Notes: a model not told the origin generated them from the sequence alone. 64,000 bases of DNA from Streptomyces sp. NRRL F-5727 (GCF_000719555.1 NZ_JOGX01000057.1:1-64000), one strand, 5' to 3'. Counted from the stretch's first letter, positions 26,437-34,610 are shown. Made by a program: numbers and translations.

Positions 26437-27293
26437 TGGTCGACCGGGATCCACAGCTCCGCCGCCGCCGTCTTCCAGTCGGCGGACGGGCGGACGGAGA
26501 GGATCTCCGGGCCGGGGCGGCTCTCGTACGGGTTCGACGGGAACCACTCGGTGAAGACGTCCCGCCACAGGTACTGGAGCGCCTGCGGATAGGGGCCCTC
26601 GTTCTCGAAGACGGCCCAGGTGCCGGCGGGCACGTGGAGGGTCTCGTACTCCTCCGAGGGTGCCTCCGGGCCGGTGACCGCGCCGTACCAGTGGTCGAGC
26701 TCCGCGCCCTCCTCGCGGCTGTCGGTGAGGTGGACTACCGCCGAGACGAGCCCGGCCGGCCCGCCCGTCGACAGGGCGGCGAGTGCGTCCAGCCGCTCCT
26801 GGCCGAGGCCGCGGATCTGGGCGGCGATCGCCGGGTTCTCGCCCTCGTGGACGAGCGGGACCCGGGCCCTGCTGCCGGTGATCCCGAAGGCGTCCCGGGT
26901 CGTGACGCGGTACTTCATGCTGCTGTTCCCTTCGACGACGAGGCGGAAGGACATGCGCGGCTGGGCGGTGAGCACGGCGCCGGTGCGGCGGGCCTCGCCG
27001 GGGCCGATGCCGTGGACGGCGCGGAACGCGCGGGCGAACGCCTCGCCGGAGCCGTAGCCGTACCGCACGGCGATCTCCAGGAGCGTCCGCTCCCCGGCGA
27101 GCACCTCGGCGCCGGCGACGGTGAGCCGCCGGCGGCGCACGTACTCCGACAGCGGCATCCCGGCCAGGGCCGAGAAGAGCCGCCGGAAGTGGTACTCCGA
27201 CGTCGTCGCGATCCGGGCCAGCTCGGCCGGGTCGAGGTCGCCGTCGAGGCGCGCCTCGATGTGGTCGAGGGCACGGTTCAGTCCGTCCAGCAC
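26427..27293 (-). CDS. AraC-family regulator with GyrI-like effector domain
   Basis: The 288-residue protein has an N-terminal AraC double HTH (LNRALDHIEARLDGDLDPAELARIATTSEYHFRRLFSALAGMPLSEYVRRRRL, then LLEIAVRYGYGSGEAFARAFRAVHGIGP) and a C-terminal GyrI-like/BmrR-type small-molecule domain (YETLHVPAGTWAVFENEGPYPQALQYLWRDVFTEWFP). This is the Rob/SoxS-like 'AraC + GyrI' layout for drug-type ligands. GTG 27293 has AGGAAGGA about 7 bases upstream. Its stop lies in a tandem repeat. Confidence 0.88.
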   Translation of the reverse strand: MLDGLNRALDHIEARLDGDLDPAELARIATTSEYHFRRLFSALAGMPLSEYVRRRRLTVAGAEVLAGERTLLEIAVRYGYGSGEAFARAFRAVHGIGPGEARRTGAVLTAQPRMSFRLVVEGNSSMKYRVTTRDAFGITGSRARVPLVHEGENPAIAAQIRGLGQERLDALAALSTGGPAGLVSAVVHLTDSREEGAELDHWYGAVTGPEAPSEEYETLHVPAGTWAVFENEGPYPQALQYLWRDVFTEWFPSNPYESRPGPEILSVRPSADWKTAAAELWIPVDHTA

Positions 27294-27370
27294 GCCCGGT
27301 CCTTCCTCTTTCTGCGTTGTCCTCACCGTAGGAACGGGGCGCGGTCCGGCACCCGACAATCCGTGCCCGG

Positions 27371-27904
27371 TCAGGTCAGGGGCAGCAGCATGGTGATGTC
27401 GTCGCGGTCGTCGCCGGGGGCCACGCGGATGGCACCGGGGACGCGCCCGACCTCCTTGTAACCGGCCTTCGCGTAGAAGGCGTCGACGCCGGTGCCGCCG
27501 CGGACGCCGAGCCGGATGGCCTCGATCGCCTCGAAGCCGGGGGCGGTACGGGCGGTGTGCTCGACGGCCGCCATCAGGTCGCGGCCGTACCCCTTGCCCT
27601 GGTGCTTGGGGTGGACCATCACCGTGTACAGCCACACCCAGTGGGTCATCAGGCGGTGGCTGTTGAAGGCGTAGAAGGCGGTGGCGGCGACCTCGCCGTC
27701 CGCGTCCCGGCCGACCAGGAGCCGGTGGGTGCCCTGGGTCATGTTCGCGAGGTGCTTGAGGAGGGCGGGGCGGACGTCGTCGTGGGTGACGGGCGGGACG
27801 AAGCCGACGGCCCCGCCGGCGTTGGTGACGTCGGCCCAGAGGGCGAGGATGCCGTCGGTGAGGGCCTGGTCGACGGCCGGATCGGCCTCAAAGGTAAGGG
27901 TCAT
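27371..27904 (-). CDS. GNAT-family N-acetyltransferase
   Basis: The 177-residue protein has the acetyl-CoA-binding block of GNAT enzymes in VWLYTVMVHPKHQGKGYGRDLMAAVEHTA and the C-terminal AGYKEVGRVPGAIRVAPGDDRDDITMLLPL typical of the fold. The substrate is unknown. It begins 168 bases before the rightward DUF4229 gene and is transcribed toward the AraC gene. Confidence 0.85.
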   Translation of the reverse strand: MTLTFEADPAVDQALTDGILALWADVTNAGGAVGFVPPVTHDDVRPALLKHLANMTQGTHRLLVGRDADGEVAATAFYAFNSHRLMTHWVWLYTVMVHPKHQGKGYGRDLMAAVEHTARTAPGFEAIEAIRLGVRGGTGVDAFYAKAGYKEVGRVPGAIRVAPGDDRDDITMLLPLT

Positions 27905-28072
27905 AAGCGAAGAGTATCTATTACTCAGCCCCGCGCTCAAGACCTTTCGTCCCCGCCCGCCCCCTCTCCCGCCCCCGACCCCGCCTCCGGTGCGGCCCCC
28001 GCGCCGTGCTTCACTGGGGGACGCTCGTCCCGTAATGGGAAGGTTCGGAACCTCGGAACGAAAGAGTGGGTC

Positions 28073-28339
28073 ATGCTCCGCTACTCGCTGATGCGGCTCG
28101 GCATCTTCGCCGGGTGCTTCCTCGCCCTGTGGGGCCTCGTCTACGTCGGCGCGCTGCCGCGCGGCCTCGGTGACTCCAACCTCCTGTGGGTCCTCCTCCT
28201 CTCCATCGTCGTCTCGGCCCCCCTGAGCTTCGTCCTGCTCCGCAAGCAGCGCGACTCCCTGAGCGCCGAGATCGTCGAGAAGGTCGACCGCGCCAAGGAC
28301 CGCCTCCACGAGAACCGCACCCGCGAGGACGCGCTCTAG
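28073..28339 (+). CDS. DUF4229-type small membrane protein
   Basis: The 88-residue protein has two membrane helices (LMRLGIFAGCFLALWGLVYVG and LLWVLLLSIVVSAPLSFVLL) and a charged cytoplasmic tail (VEKVDRAKDRLHENRTREDAL). It fits the actinobacterial DUF4229 family of unknown function. Its last 4 bases overlap the convergent hypothetical gene. Confidence 0.75.
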   Translation: MLRYSLMRLGIFAGCFLALWGLVYVGALPRGLGDSNLLWVLLLSIVVSAPLSFVLLRKQRDSLSAEIVEKVDRAKDRLHENRTREDAL

Positions 28340-28560
28340 ACGGACTGGCGGGGCCGCCCCCAGGCCGGTCTGATGTTGTCCGCCGCCGTCGTCCAGGTGG
28401 TGCCGGTGGCGGGCTGAATGTGGGCGATGCGGAGGAGTCGGCTGCCGTGCCGCTCGTGCACGACCGCCGTCAGTACGCCCTCGCCGCCGCTCGCGATGTC
28501 GCGCACCCTGCGGTGAAGGAAGGGGTGCCCGGCCTCCCTTTCATCGGCCGCGTCGTTCAC
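28336..28560 (-). CDS. Small hypothetical protein
   Basis: The 74-residue product has a compact central stretch (RVRDIASGGEGVLTAVVHERHGSRLLRIAHIQPATGTTWTTAADNI) resembling small KOW/SH3-like actinobacterial proteins found in mobile or regulatory gene clusters; I do not know its role. It starts at GTG 28560, 20 bases inside the end of the 53-codon gene upstream, so the two are probably coupled. Confidence 0.55.
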   Translation of the reverse strand: MNDAADEREAGHPFLHRRVRDIASGGEGVLTAVVHERHGSRLLRIAHIQPATGTTWTTAADNIRPAWGRPRQSV

Positions 28561-28702
28561 CGCTCGACTCTTCCCAGGCCTCGAACCACCGGTCCAGAAA
28601 CTCTCGCCACCCGGCCTCGGAGCGTGCCCGGAGCGCCGGGCTCAGACCGGCGGGCGGGACCGGGACGCCTTGCTGCGCTTCATCAGGATCCGTCGTCTCC
28701 AT
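28541..28702 (-). CDS. 53-residue acidic protein
   Basis: This short frame encodes a peptide with a Pro-rich start (GVPVPPAGL) and a helix rich in Trp and acidic residues (ARSEAGWREFLDRWFEAWEESSGERRGR). A weak AAGG ribosome site lies upstream of ATG 28702. It overlaps the following gene by 20 bases, and a nested palindrome just upstream (28711-28749) supports it as the first gene of a small regulated unit. No function is recognised. Confidence 0.5.
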   Translation of the reverse strand: METTDPDEAQQGVPVPPAGLSPALRARSEAGWREFLDRWFEAWEESSGERRGR

Positions 28703-28710
28703 GACCTAGA

Positions 28711-28749
28711 CCTTAAGCGAAAGCGACTTTAAGTCGCAAGGGCTTAAGG
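28711..28749. promoter_or_regulatory. 39-bp nested palindrome, candidate GntR operator
   Basis: An inner perfect palindrome, GCGACTT-T-AAGTCGC (28723-28737), is centred at 28730. An outer pair, CCTTAAGC (28711-28718) and GCTTAAGG (28742-28749), is centred on exactly the same base. It lies between the leftward 53-codon gene and the rightward UTRA/GntR pair and so is well placed to control both. Confidence 0.7.
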
Positions 28750-28815
28750 TCGCCCCCGGTTCGGTTCGAGGCGAGGAAGTAGGGTCGCTGGCAACAGTGA
28801 GCGGGAGGTTGGAAC

Positions 28816-29361
28816 ATGTCGGGCGATGCGTGGATCAGTGAGACCGCGCCGTATCTGGCCCCGCGCGAGCCCGGCCAGGGTGACGCGTGGACCGACGAGG
28901 CCGCCCGGCGTGGGCGTCACGGTGGGCAGCGGCTCCTGTACGCGGGCGAGGTGGAGGCGCCCGACGCCGTCCGCGTCGCTCTGGGTCTGCCGGCGGGTGA
29001 GCGGGTGGTCGTCAGGCGGCGGCTGATCCTGCTGGACGACCGCCCTGTGGAGCTGGCCGACTCCTACTACCCCCTCTCCGTCGCCGACGGCACGCCCCTG
29101 GCGGAGCCGCGCAAGGTGCCCGGCGGAGCCGTCACTCTGCTCAAGGAGCTGGGGTACGTCGGTGCCGAAGTCGTCGAGGACGTGAGCGCGGGTCTGGCCA
29201 CCGGCGGGGAGCGCGAGCATCTGGAGCTGCCCGAGGGGGGTGCCGTCCTCCGGCTGCTCCGCCTGACGCGGACCGCCGCGGGAGCGCCGATGGAGGCGTC
29301 CTTGATGGTCATGCCGGCCGGCAGGCACCTCACGTACCGGCTCGGGAAGCGGGACGCGTGA
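28816..29361 (+). CDS. UTRA-domain protein lacking a DNA-binding domain
   Basis: The 181-residue protein aligns by eye with the UTRA effector domain of the GntR protein encoded next: VVVRRRLILLDDRPVELADSYYPLSVADGTPLAE against VLRRQLLLLDEEPTELTRSYYPLSLVEGTAVLE, and similar C-terminal halves. It has no winged helix; the first 45 residues are low-complexity, hydrophilic sequence. GGAGG stands 7 bases before the ATG, so this is a true start. It may form a heterodimer with, or titrate, the neighbouring repressor. Its stop overlaps the start of that gene. Confidence 0.75.
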   Translation: MSGDAWISETAPYLAPREPGQGDAWTDEAARRGRHGGQRLLYAGEVEAPDAVRVALGLPAGERVVVRRRLILLDDRPVELADSYYPLSVADGTPLAEPRKVPGGAVTLLKELGYVGAEVVEDVSAGLATGGEREHLELPEGGAVLRLLRLTRTAAGAPMEASLMVMPAGRHLTYRLGKRDA

Positions 29362-30128
29362 TGGCGAAGGAGTTCACGGACCCCAGGTCGCCGCACCAGA
29401 AGATCGCGGCGGAGCTCCGGCGGCGGATCACCCGCGGGGACCTCCCGCCCGGCAGCAAGCTGGGCTCGACCGCCGAGCTGATGGAGCAGTACGGCGGCGT
29501 GGCCAACACAACCGTCCAGAAGGCCCTTCAGGTGCTGAAGGCCGAAGGGCTCCTCGAAGGGCTGCCGGGCAAGGGGGTGTACGTACGCCGGCACGCGCAG
29601 GAATCCGTCGAGCCGGTCGACTATCTGCGCCCGGCCGGGCCGGACGAGCCCTATCCGTGGGTTTCCGAGGCCGCGAAGCGGAGGCAGGTCGGCCGGGTCC
29701 GGCTTCTGGGTGTCGACGTTGTCGTCCCGCCGGCGGAGGTGGCCGAGGCCCTACGCCTGGAGGACGGCGAGCGAGCCGTGCTCCGCAGGCAGCTCCTCCT
29801 CCTGGACGAGGAGCCGACCGAGCTCACGCGGTCCTACTACCCGCTGAGTCTGGTCGAGGGCACCGCAGTACTGGAGAAGAAGCGGATCCGGGGCGGCACC
29901 CCGGCCCTGCTGGACGCGATGGGCTTTCCCCCGCGCGAGTTCGTGGACGAGCTGTCGTCCGAGATCCCGACGGAAGAGGAGGTTGTGGCGCTGGAGCTGC
30001 CGAAGGACATGCCCGTCCTCGTCGCCTTCCGGGTGGTCTACTCCGACGGCGGGCGCCCGATCGAGGCCACGCTGATGACGAAGGCGGCGCACCGGTACCG
30101 GATGCGCTACCGGCAGCCCCTGATGTGA
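29361..30128 (+). CDS. GntR-family regulator with UTRA domain (HutC type)
   Basis: The 255-residue protein has an N-terminal GntR winged helix (PHQKIAAELRRRITRGDLPPGSKLGSTAELMEQYGGVANTTVQKALQVLKAEGLLEGLPGKGVYV) and a C-terminal UTRA domain. ATG 29361 overlaps the previous stop by one base; GTG 29358 is an equally possible start. It is cotranscribed with the UTRA-only paralogue. The nested palindrome at 28711-28749 is its best candidate operator. Confidence 0.85.
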   Translation: MAKEFTDPRSPHQKIAAELRRRITRGDLPPGSKLGSTAELMEQYGGVANTTVQKALQVLKAEGLLEGLPGKGVYVRRHAQESVEPVDYLRPAGPDEPYPWVSEAAKRRQVGRVRLLGVDVVVPPAEVAEALRLEDGERAVLRRQLLLLDEEPTELTRSYYPLSLVEGTAVLEKKRIRGGTPALLDAMGFPPREFVDELSSEIPTEEEVVALELPKDMPVLVAFRVVYSDGGRPIEATLMTKAAHRYRMRYRQPLM

Positions 30129-30267
30129 GGCGCCCCGGCGGTTCCGGACGTGGGGGCGATGCGTAAGGACTGCGTAAGGTTCCTCACAGATCGCGCACCC
30201 CTGGTGTGAGCGTTGTGGCTCTCATCAGGGGTGTTCTGCGTTTCGGCCTGGGTGGCCGGTTCCTGGT

Positions 30268-30311
30268 CTCAAAGAACAGCTTTGAGGTTCTCAAAGTTCA
30301 AGTGTTAACGT
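30268..30311 (+). promoter_or_regulatory. Promoter and CTCAAAG repeats for the leader peptide/symporter unit
   Basis: A -35-like TTGAGG (30282-30287) and -10-like TAACGT (30306-30311) are 18 bases apart. The -10 ends 7 bases before ATG 30319, which predicts a leaderless transcript beginning at that codon. Three CTCAAAG heptamers overlap the -35 region: inverted copies at 30268-30274 and 30280-30286 and a direct copy at 30290-30296. They could bind a regulator. Confidence 0.55.
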
Positions 30312-30318
30312 ATCGGCC

Positions 30319-30426
30319 ATGACGACAGCAGTGCGCCCCTTCGACGCCCCGGGCATCCCGCTCGTGGCGCGCCTGCACGTCGATCTCTGCCGCTGTATGT
30401 CCGCGGTCTGTTGCCGCGTGCTCTGA
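30319..30426 (+). CDS. Cysteine-rich leader peptide (putative attenuator)
   Basis: The 35-residue peptide contains LVARLHVDLCRCMSAVCCRVL, the actinobacterial leader-peptide pattern 'R-x-H-V-D-L-x-R-x-x-S-A-x-C', here with four cysteines within ten residues. In mycobacteria, leader peptides of this kind with Cys clusters act as cysteine-sensing attenuators. No ribosome site is visible, matching the leaderless promoter above. The downstream gene is a symporter with cystine-transporter motifs. Between the two, short GC stems (GCGGC 30441 / GCCGC 30464 and GTGCG 30448 / CGCAC 30466) are mutually exclusive. Confidence 0.72.
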   Translation: MTTAVRPFDAPGIPLVARLHVDLCRCMSAVCCRVL

Positions 30427-30514
30427 TCCGGCATCATGCAGCGGCCCGTGCGAGAGCGCGTGCGCCGCACCCCCGTCCCCCGTATTCCCCGATACGCACC
30501 TGTGGAGTGTGTCC

Positions 30515-31804
30515 GTGTCCGCGTCTGTTTCCGCGCGTATACCCAAGGTTCCCTTCTGGGCCCAGATCGTCGCCGGTCTCGTGCTCGGCGTCCTGCTCGG
30601 GTGGATCGCCCGCAGCCAGGACGTCTCCTGGCTGAAGGAGACCCTCGCGCAGGTCGGCGACATCTTCGTCCAGCTGCTCAAGCTGGCCGTCGCCCCGCTC
30701 GTCTTCTTCGCCATCCTGGTGTCCATCACCAACCTGCGGAAGGTGAACAACGCCGCCCGGCTCGCCACCCGCACGCTCCTCTGGTTCATGATCACCTCGC
30801 TGATCGCGGTCGCCATCGGCCTCGCCATCGGCCTGATCACCAACCCGGGCTCCGGCACCGGCCTCACCCCGCAGGACGGCAAGCTGCCGAAGCGCGAGGG
30901 ATCCTGGATCGACTTCCTCACCGGCATCGTCCCGACGGACGTCATCACGCCCTTCACCGAGCTGAACGTCCTCCAGATCGTCTTCATGGCCGCCGTCGCC
31001 GGCATCGCCGCCCTCAAGCTCGGCGACAAGGCCCAGCCGATCCTCACCTTCTCCGAGTCGGTCCTGGAGCTCCTGCAGAAGGCCCTGTGGTGGGTCATCC
31101 GCCTCGCCCCGCTCGGCACCGTCGGCCTCATCGGCTTCGCCATCGCCGACTACGGCTGGGACCTGATCGGCAAGTACGCGACCTTCACCGCCGACGTCTA
31201 CATCGGCTGCGCCCTGGTCCTCTTCGGCGTCTACCCGCTGCTGCTCGCCACCGTCGCCAAGGTCAACCCGCTCCAGTTCTTCAAGGGCGCCTGGCCCGCC
31301 ATCCAGCTGGCCTTCGTCTCCCGCTCCTCGGTCGGCACCATGCCGGTCACCCAGAAGGTCACCGAGCGCCTCGGCGTCCCGAAGGAGTACGCCTCCTTCG
31401 CCGTCCCGTTCGGCGCCACCACCAAGATGGACGGCTGCGCCGCGATCTACCCGGCGCTCGCCGCGATCTTCATCGCGCAGATCTTCGACGTCCAGCTCGG
31501 CATCGGCGACTACCTGCTGATCGCCTTCGTCTCGGTCATCGGCTCCGCCGCCACCGCCGGCCTCACCGGCGCGACGGTCATGCTGACCCTGACCCTCTCC
31601 ACCCTGGGCCTCCCCCTGGAGGGCGTCGGCCTCCTCATGGCGATCGACCCGATCCTCGACATGGTCCGGACGGCCACGAACGTCGCCGGCCAGGCGCTGG
31701 TCCCGGTGATCGTCTCCGCCCGGGAGAAGATCCTCGACGTCGAGCGGTACGACGCCGTCTCCGCCTCCCCCGTCGACGAGCGCGAGCCGGCGCTGGCCGC
31801 CTGA
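30515..31804 (+). CDS. Dicarboxylate/amino acid:cation symporter, probably cystine-type
   Basis: The roughly 429-residue protein is a DAACS-family symporter with eight membrane helices and two re-entrant loops. It has SSVGTMPVT at the first loop and FGATTKMDGCAAIYPALAAIFIAQ near residue 300; the glutamate/dicarboxylate branch has NMDGTALY there, while the cystine branch (TcyP/YdjN) has GCAxIYPA. RTATNVAG follows in the last helix. I prefer GTG 30515, 7 bases after GGAG; GTG 30509 is alternative. The cysteine-rich leader peptide upstream also points to cystine or cysteine uptake. A hairpin follows the stop. Confidence 0.85.
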   Translation: MSASVSARIPKVPFWAQIVAGLVLGVLLGWIARSQDVSWLKETLAQVGDIFVQLLKLAVAPLVFFAILVSITNLRKVNNAARLATRTLLWFMITSLIAVAIGLAIGLITNPGSGTGLTPQDGKLPKREGSWIDFLTGIVPTDVITPFTELNVLQIVFMAAVAGIAALKLGDKAQPILTFSESVLELLQKALWWVIRLAPLGTVGLIGFAIADYGWDLIGKYATFTADVYIGCALVLFGVYPLLLATVAKVNPLQFFKGAWPAIQLAFVSRSSVGTMPVTQKVTERLGVPKEYASFAVPFGATTKMDGCAAIYPALAAIFIAQIFDVQLGIGDYLLIAFVSVIGSAATAGLTGATVMLTLTLSTLGLPLEGVGLLMAIDPILDMVRTATNVAGQALVPVIVSAREKILDVERYDAVSASPVDEREPALAA

Positions 31805-31829
31805 CGCGCCCCGCGCCGCAGCACGCCCC

Positions 31830-31864
31830 ACGTGCCCCGCACCCGCTCCGGGTGCGGGGCACGT
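31830..31864 (+). terminator. Perfect 15-bp hairpin after the symporter
   Basis: ACGTGCCCCGCACCC and GGGTGCGGGGCACGT flank the loop GCTCC. The hairpin lies 25 bases after the symporter stop and 61 before the TetR start, and has no U-tract, as is common for Streptomyces terminators. Confidence 0.8.
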
Positions 31865-31925
31865 AGGCTTTGCGGGGCGTTCGGGTGATCATGGAAACCG
31901 AGGCGGGCGCGGGTGGGGAGAAGGC

Positions 31926-32561
31926 GTGGCGGGGACCAAGAGGCTGCCGCGGGCCGTGCGGGAGCGGCAGATGATGGACGCCGCCGTGGCGTGTTTCGCG
32001 CGGCAGGGCTACCAGGCGGCGTCGATGGACGAGATCGCCGAGCTGGCCGGGGTGTCGAAGCCGCTGGTGTACCTGTACCTGCACTCCAAGGAGGAGCTCT
32101 TCACCGCCTGCATCCGGCGCGAGGCGCGGGCGCTGCTCGAGGCCGTCGCCGACGCGGTCGGGGACACCGACGCGCCGCCGGACGAGCGGCTGTGGGCCGG
32201 GCTGCTCGCGTTCTTCGGGCACGCCGCCGACCGTCCGGACGCCTGGGCGGTGCTCAGCCGGCACGCGCGGACGCAGGGCGAGCCGTTCGCGACCGAGGCG
32301 GCGCGGATGCGGGAGGAGATCGCCGGCTTCGTGACCGGGCTGATCGGCGAGGCCGCGCGGGCCGCGCACGGGCCGGTCGCGATCGGCGAGCGGGACGTGG
32401 CGGCGCTGGCACAGGCCCTGGTCGGGTCGGCCGAGTCGCTGGCGACCTGGGCCAACGAGACGCCCGGCGTGACCGCGCGCGAGGCGGCCGCCACACTGAT
32501 GGACTTCGCCTGGTCCGGTCTCGGAAACCTCATGAAAAACGAGCGCTGGTCTCCCCGTTGA
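31926..32561 (+). CDS. TetR-family transcriptional regulator
   Basis: The 211-residue protein has the TetR HTH (AVRERQMMDAAVACFARQGYQAASMDEIAELAGVSKPLVYLYLHSKEELF) and an Ala-rich helical ligand domain. It starts at GTG 31926. Genes of this pattern commonly regulate fatty-acid metabolism, and the next gene, 183 bases downstream on the same strand, is a long-chain acyl-CoA ligase with a short dyad in its promoter region. Confidence 0.88.
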   Translation: MAGTKRLPRAVRERQMMDAAVACFARQGYQAASMDEIAELAGVSKPLVYLYLHSKEELFTACIRREARALLEAVADAVGDTDAPPDERLWAGLLAFFGHAADRPDAWAVLSRHARTQGEPFATEAARMREEIAGFVTGLIGEAARAAHGPVAIGERDVAALAQALVGSAESLATWANETPGVTAREAAATLMDFAWSGLGNLMKNERWSPR

Positions 32562-32563
32562 GG

Positions 32564-32579
32564 CTTACCGCGCAGTAAG
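32564..32579. promoter_or_regulatory. Short dyad between a TetR gene and an acyl-CoA ligase
   Basis: CTTAC and GTAAG face each other across CGCGCA immediately after the TetR stop codon, and a similar TTACCGG follows within three bases. It could be a TetR operator for the acyl-CoA ligase gene; the arms are short. Confidence 0.25.
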
Positions 32580-32618
32580 GTTACCGGCTAGTCCGTCCCA
32601 CCCGGGACCCCGTACGGC

Positions 32619-32725
32619 CGCACGACCCTCCGCTCCACCAGGCACGAGACTCCGCTCCAGACGCACGAGACTCCGCTCCAGACGCACGACCCTCCGCTCC
32701 ACGACGCACGACCTTCGTTCATCGC
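32619..32725. repeat. 21-22-bp tandem repeats before the acyl-CoA ligase gene
   Basis: Four full copies and one partial copy of a unit close to CGCACGAGACTCCGCTCCAGA run at 32619, 32641, 32662, 32683 and 32705. The second and third copies differ at one base. The array ends 20 bases before the GTG start and so occupies the 5' untranslated or promoter region. Confidence 0.85.
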
Positions 32726-32744
32726 GCAGACCGAGGAGCCGCCC

Positions 32745-34610
32745 GTGTCGACCGACCTCGCCCTCATCCGTGTCGACGGCCGCGTCCGGGAGGTCTCCGC
32801 GCCCGCCCTCGTGCCCCGGGTGGACCGCGGCTCCCTCGCCGACCTGCCGTACGACAACGCCCGGCAGCATCCCGACGCCGTCGTCTTCTCCCGGAAGGAC
32901 CCCGACGATCCCGACGGCGGCTGGAAGGACGTCACCGCCGCCCGGTTCGCCGCCGAGGTCCACTCCGTCGCCAAGGGCCTCATCGCCCACGGGCTGCGCC
33001 CCGGCGACCGGCTCGCGCTGATGGCCCGCACCACCTACGAGTGGACGCTCCTCGACTTCGCCGCCTGGGCCGCCGGCCTCGTCACCGTCCCCGTCTACCC
33101 GACCTCCTCCGCCTTCCAGACCCGCTGGATCCTGCAGGACTCCGGTGCCGTCGCCTGCGTCGTCGAGGACGCCGGGCAGGGCCGGACGGTGTCGGCGGAA
33201 CGCCGCCGGCTGCCGGGCCTGAGCCACCTCTGGGTCCTCGACGCCGGAGCCGTACGGCAGCTGCGCGAGGCGGGGGCGCGCGTACCCGACGAGACGGTGA
33301 CGGCCCGGCGCGGGCTGCTCACCCCGGACGACCTCGCCACCCTCGTCTACACCTCCGGCACCACCGGCCGGCCCAAGGGCTGCGCCCTCACCCACGCCAA
33401 CTTCTTCGCCGAGGTCGACAACGCGGTCAAGCTCCTCCACCCGGTCTTCGCCCCCGAGGGCGGCGAGCCGCCGTCCACCCTGCTCTTCCTCCCGCTGTCG
33501 CACGTCTTCGGGCGGATGGTGGCGGTCGGCTGCGTCCGGGCGCGGGTACGGGTCGGGCACGCGCCCGCGGTGGAGGGCGACGCCCTCCTCGACGACCTGG
33601 CGTCCTTCCGGCCCACCTTCCTCCTCGCGATCCCGTACGTGATGGAGAAGGTCTACAACCGGGCCCGGGCCACCGCCGAACGGGCCGGGAAGGGCGCCGC
33701 CTTCGACCGGGCCGCGCGGGCCGCCCGCCGCTTCGGGCGGACCGAGGCCCCCTCGCTGTCGGTGCGGGCCGCCCGCGCCCTGTACGACCCGCTGGTCTAC
33801 CGGCGGATCCGCGCGGCGCTCGGCGGCCGGGTGCGGTACGTGATCTGCGGCGGCTCGCCGCTCGGCACGCGGCTCGCGGAGTTCTTCCGGGGCGCGGGCG
33901 TCGAGGTCTTCGAGGGGTACGGCCTGACGGAGACCACCGCCGCGTCGACGGTCACCCCGCCGCTCGCGCCGCGCACCGGCACGGTCGGTCTGCCGCTGCC
34001 CGGCACGGGGGTGCGGATCGCGGACGACGGGGAGGTGTGGCTGCGCGGCCCGCACGTCTTCGCCGGGTACTGGGACGCGCAGCGCGGCACCGCCGTCCCG
34101 TACACCGACGACGGCTGGTTCCCCACCGGCGACATCGGCGACCTCGACGAGGACGGCTACCTCACCATCACCGGCCGCAAGAAGGACCTCCTGATCACCT
34201 CGGCCGGCAAGAACGTCGCCCCCGGGCCGCTGGAGGACTGGCTGCGGGCCCATCCGCTGGTCGCCCAGTGCATGGTCGTCGGCGACAACCGGCCGTACGT
34301 CTCCGCGCTGATCACCCTCGACCACGAGGGCCTCGCCCACTGGCGGCGGATGCGCCAGAAGGACCATCTGGCGCTGTGGGAACTGGCCCGGGACGAGGAG
34401 CTCCTCGCGGTGGTGCAGAAGGCGGTGGACGACGCCAACCGGCTGGTCTCGCGGGCCGAGTCGATCCGCGCCTTCCGGGTGCTGACCACCGAGTTCTCCG
34501 AGACCTCCGGGCACCTCACGCCCTCGCTGAAGCTCAGACGGCGGGCGGTGCTGCGGGACTTCGCGCGGGAGGTCGAGGAGATGTACGGACCGGAGTCGGC
34601 GTACGAGTAG
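32745..34610 (+). CDS. Long-chain fatty acyl-CoA ligase (FadD15-like)
   Basis: The 621-residue AMP-forming enzyme has the P-loop YTSGTTGRPKGCALTH, the FEGYGLTETTAASTV A5 block, TGDIGDLDEDGYLTITGRKKD and a C-terminal KNVAPGPLEDW. It activates fatty acids to acyl-CoA via the acyl-adenylate in the cytoplasm or at the membrane. Length and sequence match the long FadD15/ACSL-type ligases. The final 35 bases are tandemly duplicated after the stop codon, without changing the protein. The TetR gene upstream may control it. Confidence 0.92.
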   Translation: MSTDLALIRVDGRVREVSAPALVPRVDRGSLADLPYDNARQHPDAVVFSRKDPDDPDGGWKDVTAARFAAEVHSVAKGLIAHGLRPGDRLALMARTTYEWTLLDFAAWAAGLVTVPVYPTSSAFQTRWILQDSGAVACVVEDAGQGRTVSAERRRLPGLSHLWVLDAGAVRQLREAGARVPDETVTARRGLLTPDDLATLVYTSGTTGRPKGCALTHANFFAEVDNAVKLLHPVFAPEGGEPPSTLLFLPLSHVFGRMVAVGCVRARVRVGHAPAVEGDALLDDLASFRPTFLLAIPYVMEKVYNRARATAERAGKGAAFDRAARAARRFGRTEAPSLSVRAARALYDPLVYRRIRAALGGRVRYVICGGSPLGTRLAEFFRGAGVEVFEGYGLTETTAASTVTPPLAPRTGTVGLPLPGTGVRIADDGEVWLRGPHVFAGYWDAQRGTAVPYTDDGWFPTGDIGDLDEDGYLTITGRKKDLLITSAGKNVAPGPLEDWLRAHPLVAQCMVVGDNRPYVSALITLDHEGLAHWRRMRQKDHLALWELARDEELLAVVQKAVDDANRLVSRAESIRAFRVLTTEFSETSGHLTPSLKLRRRAVLRDFAREVEEMYGPESAYE

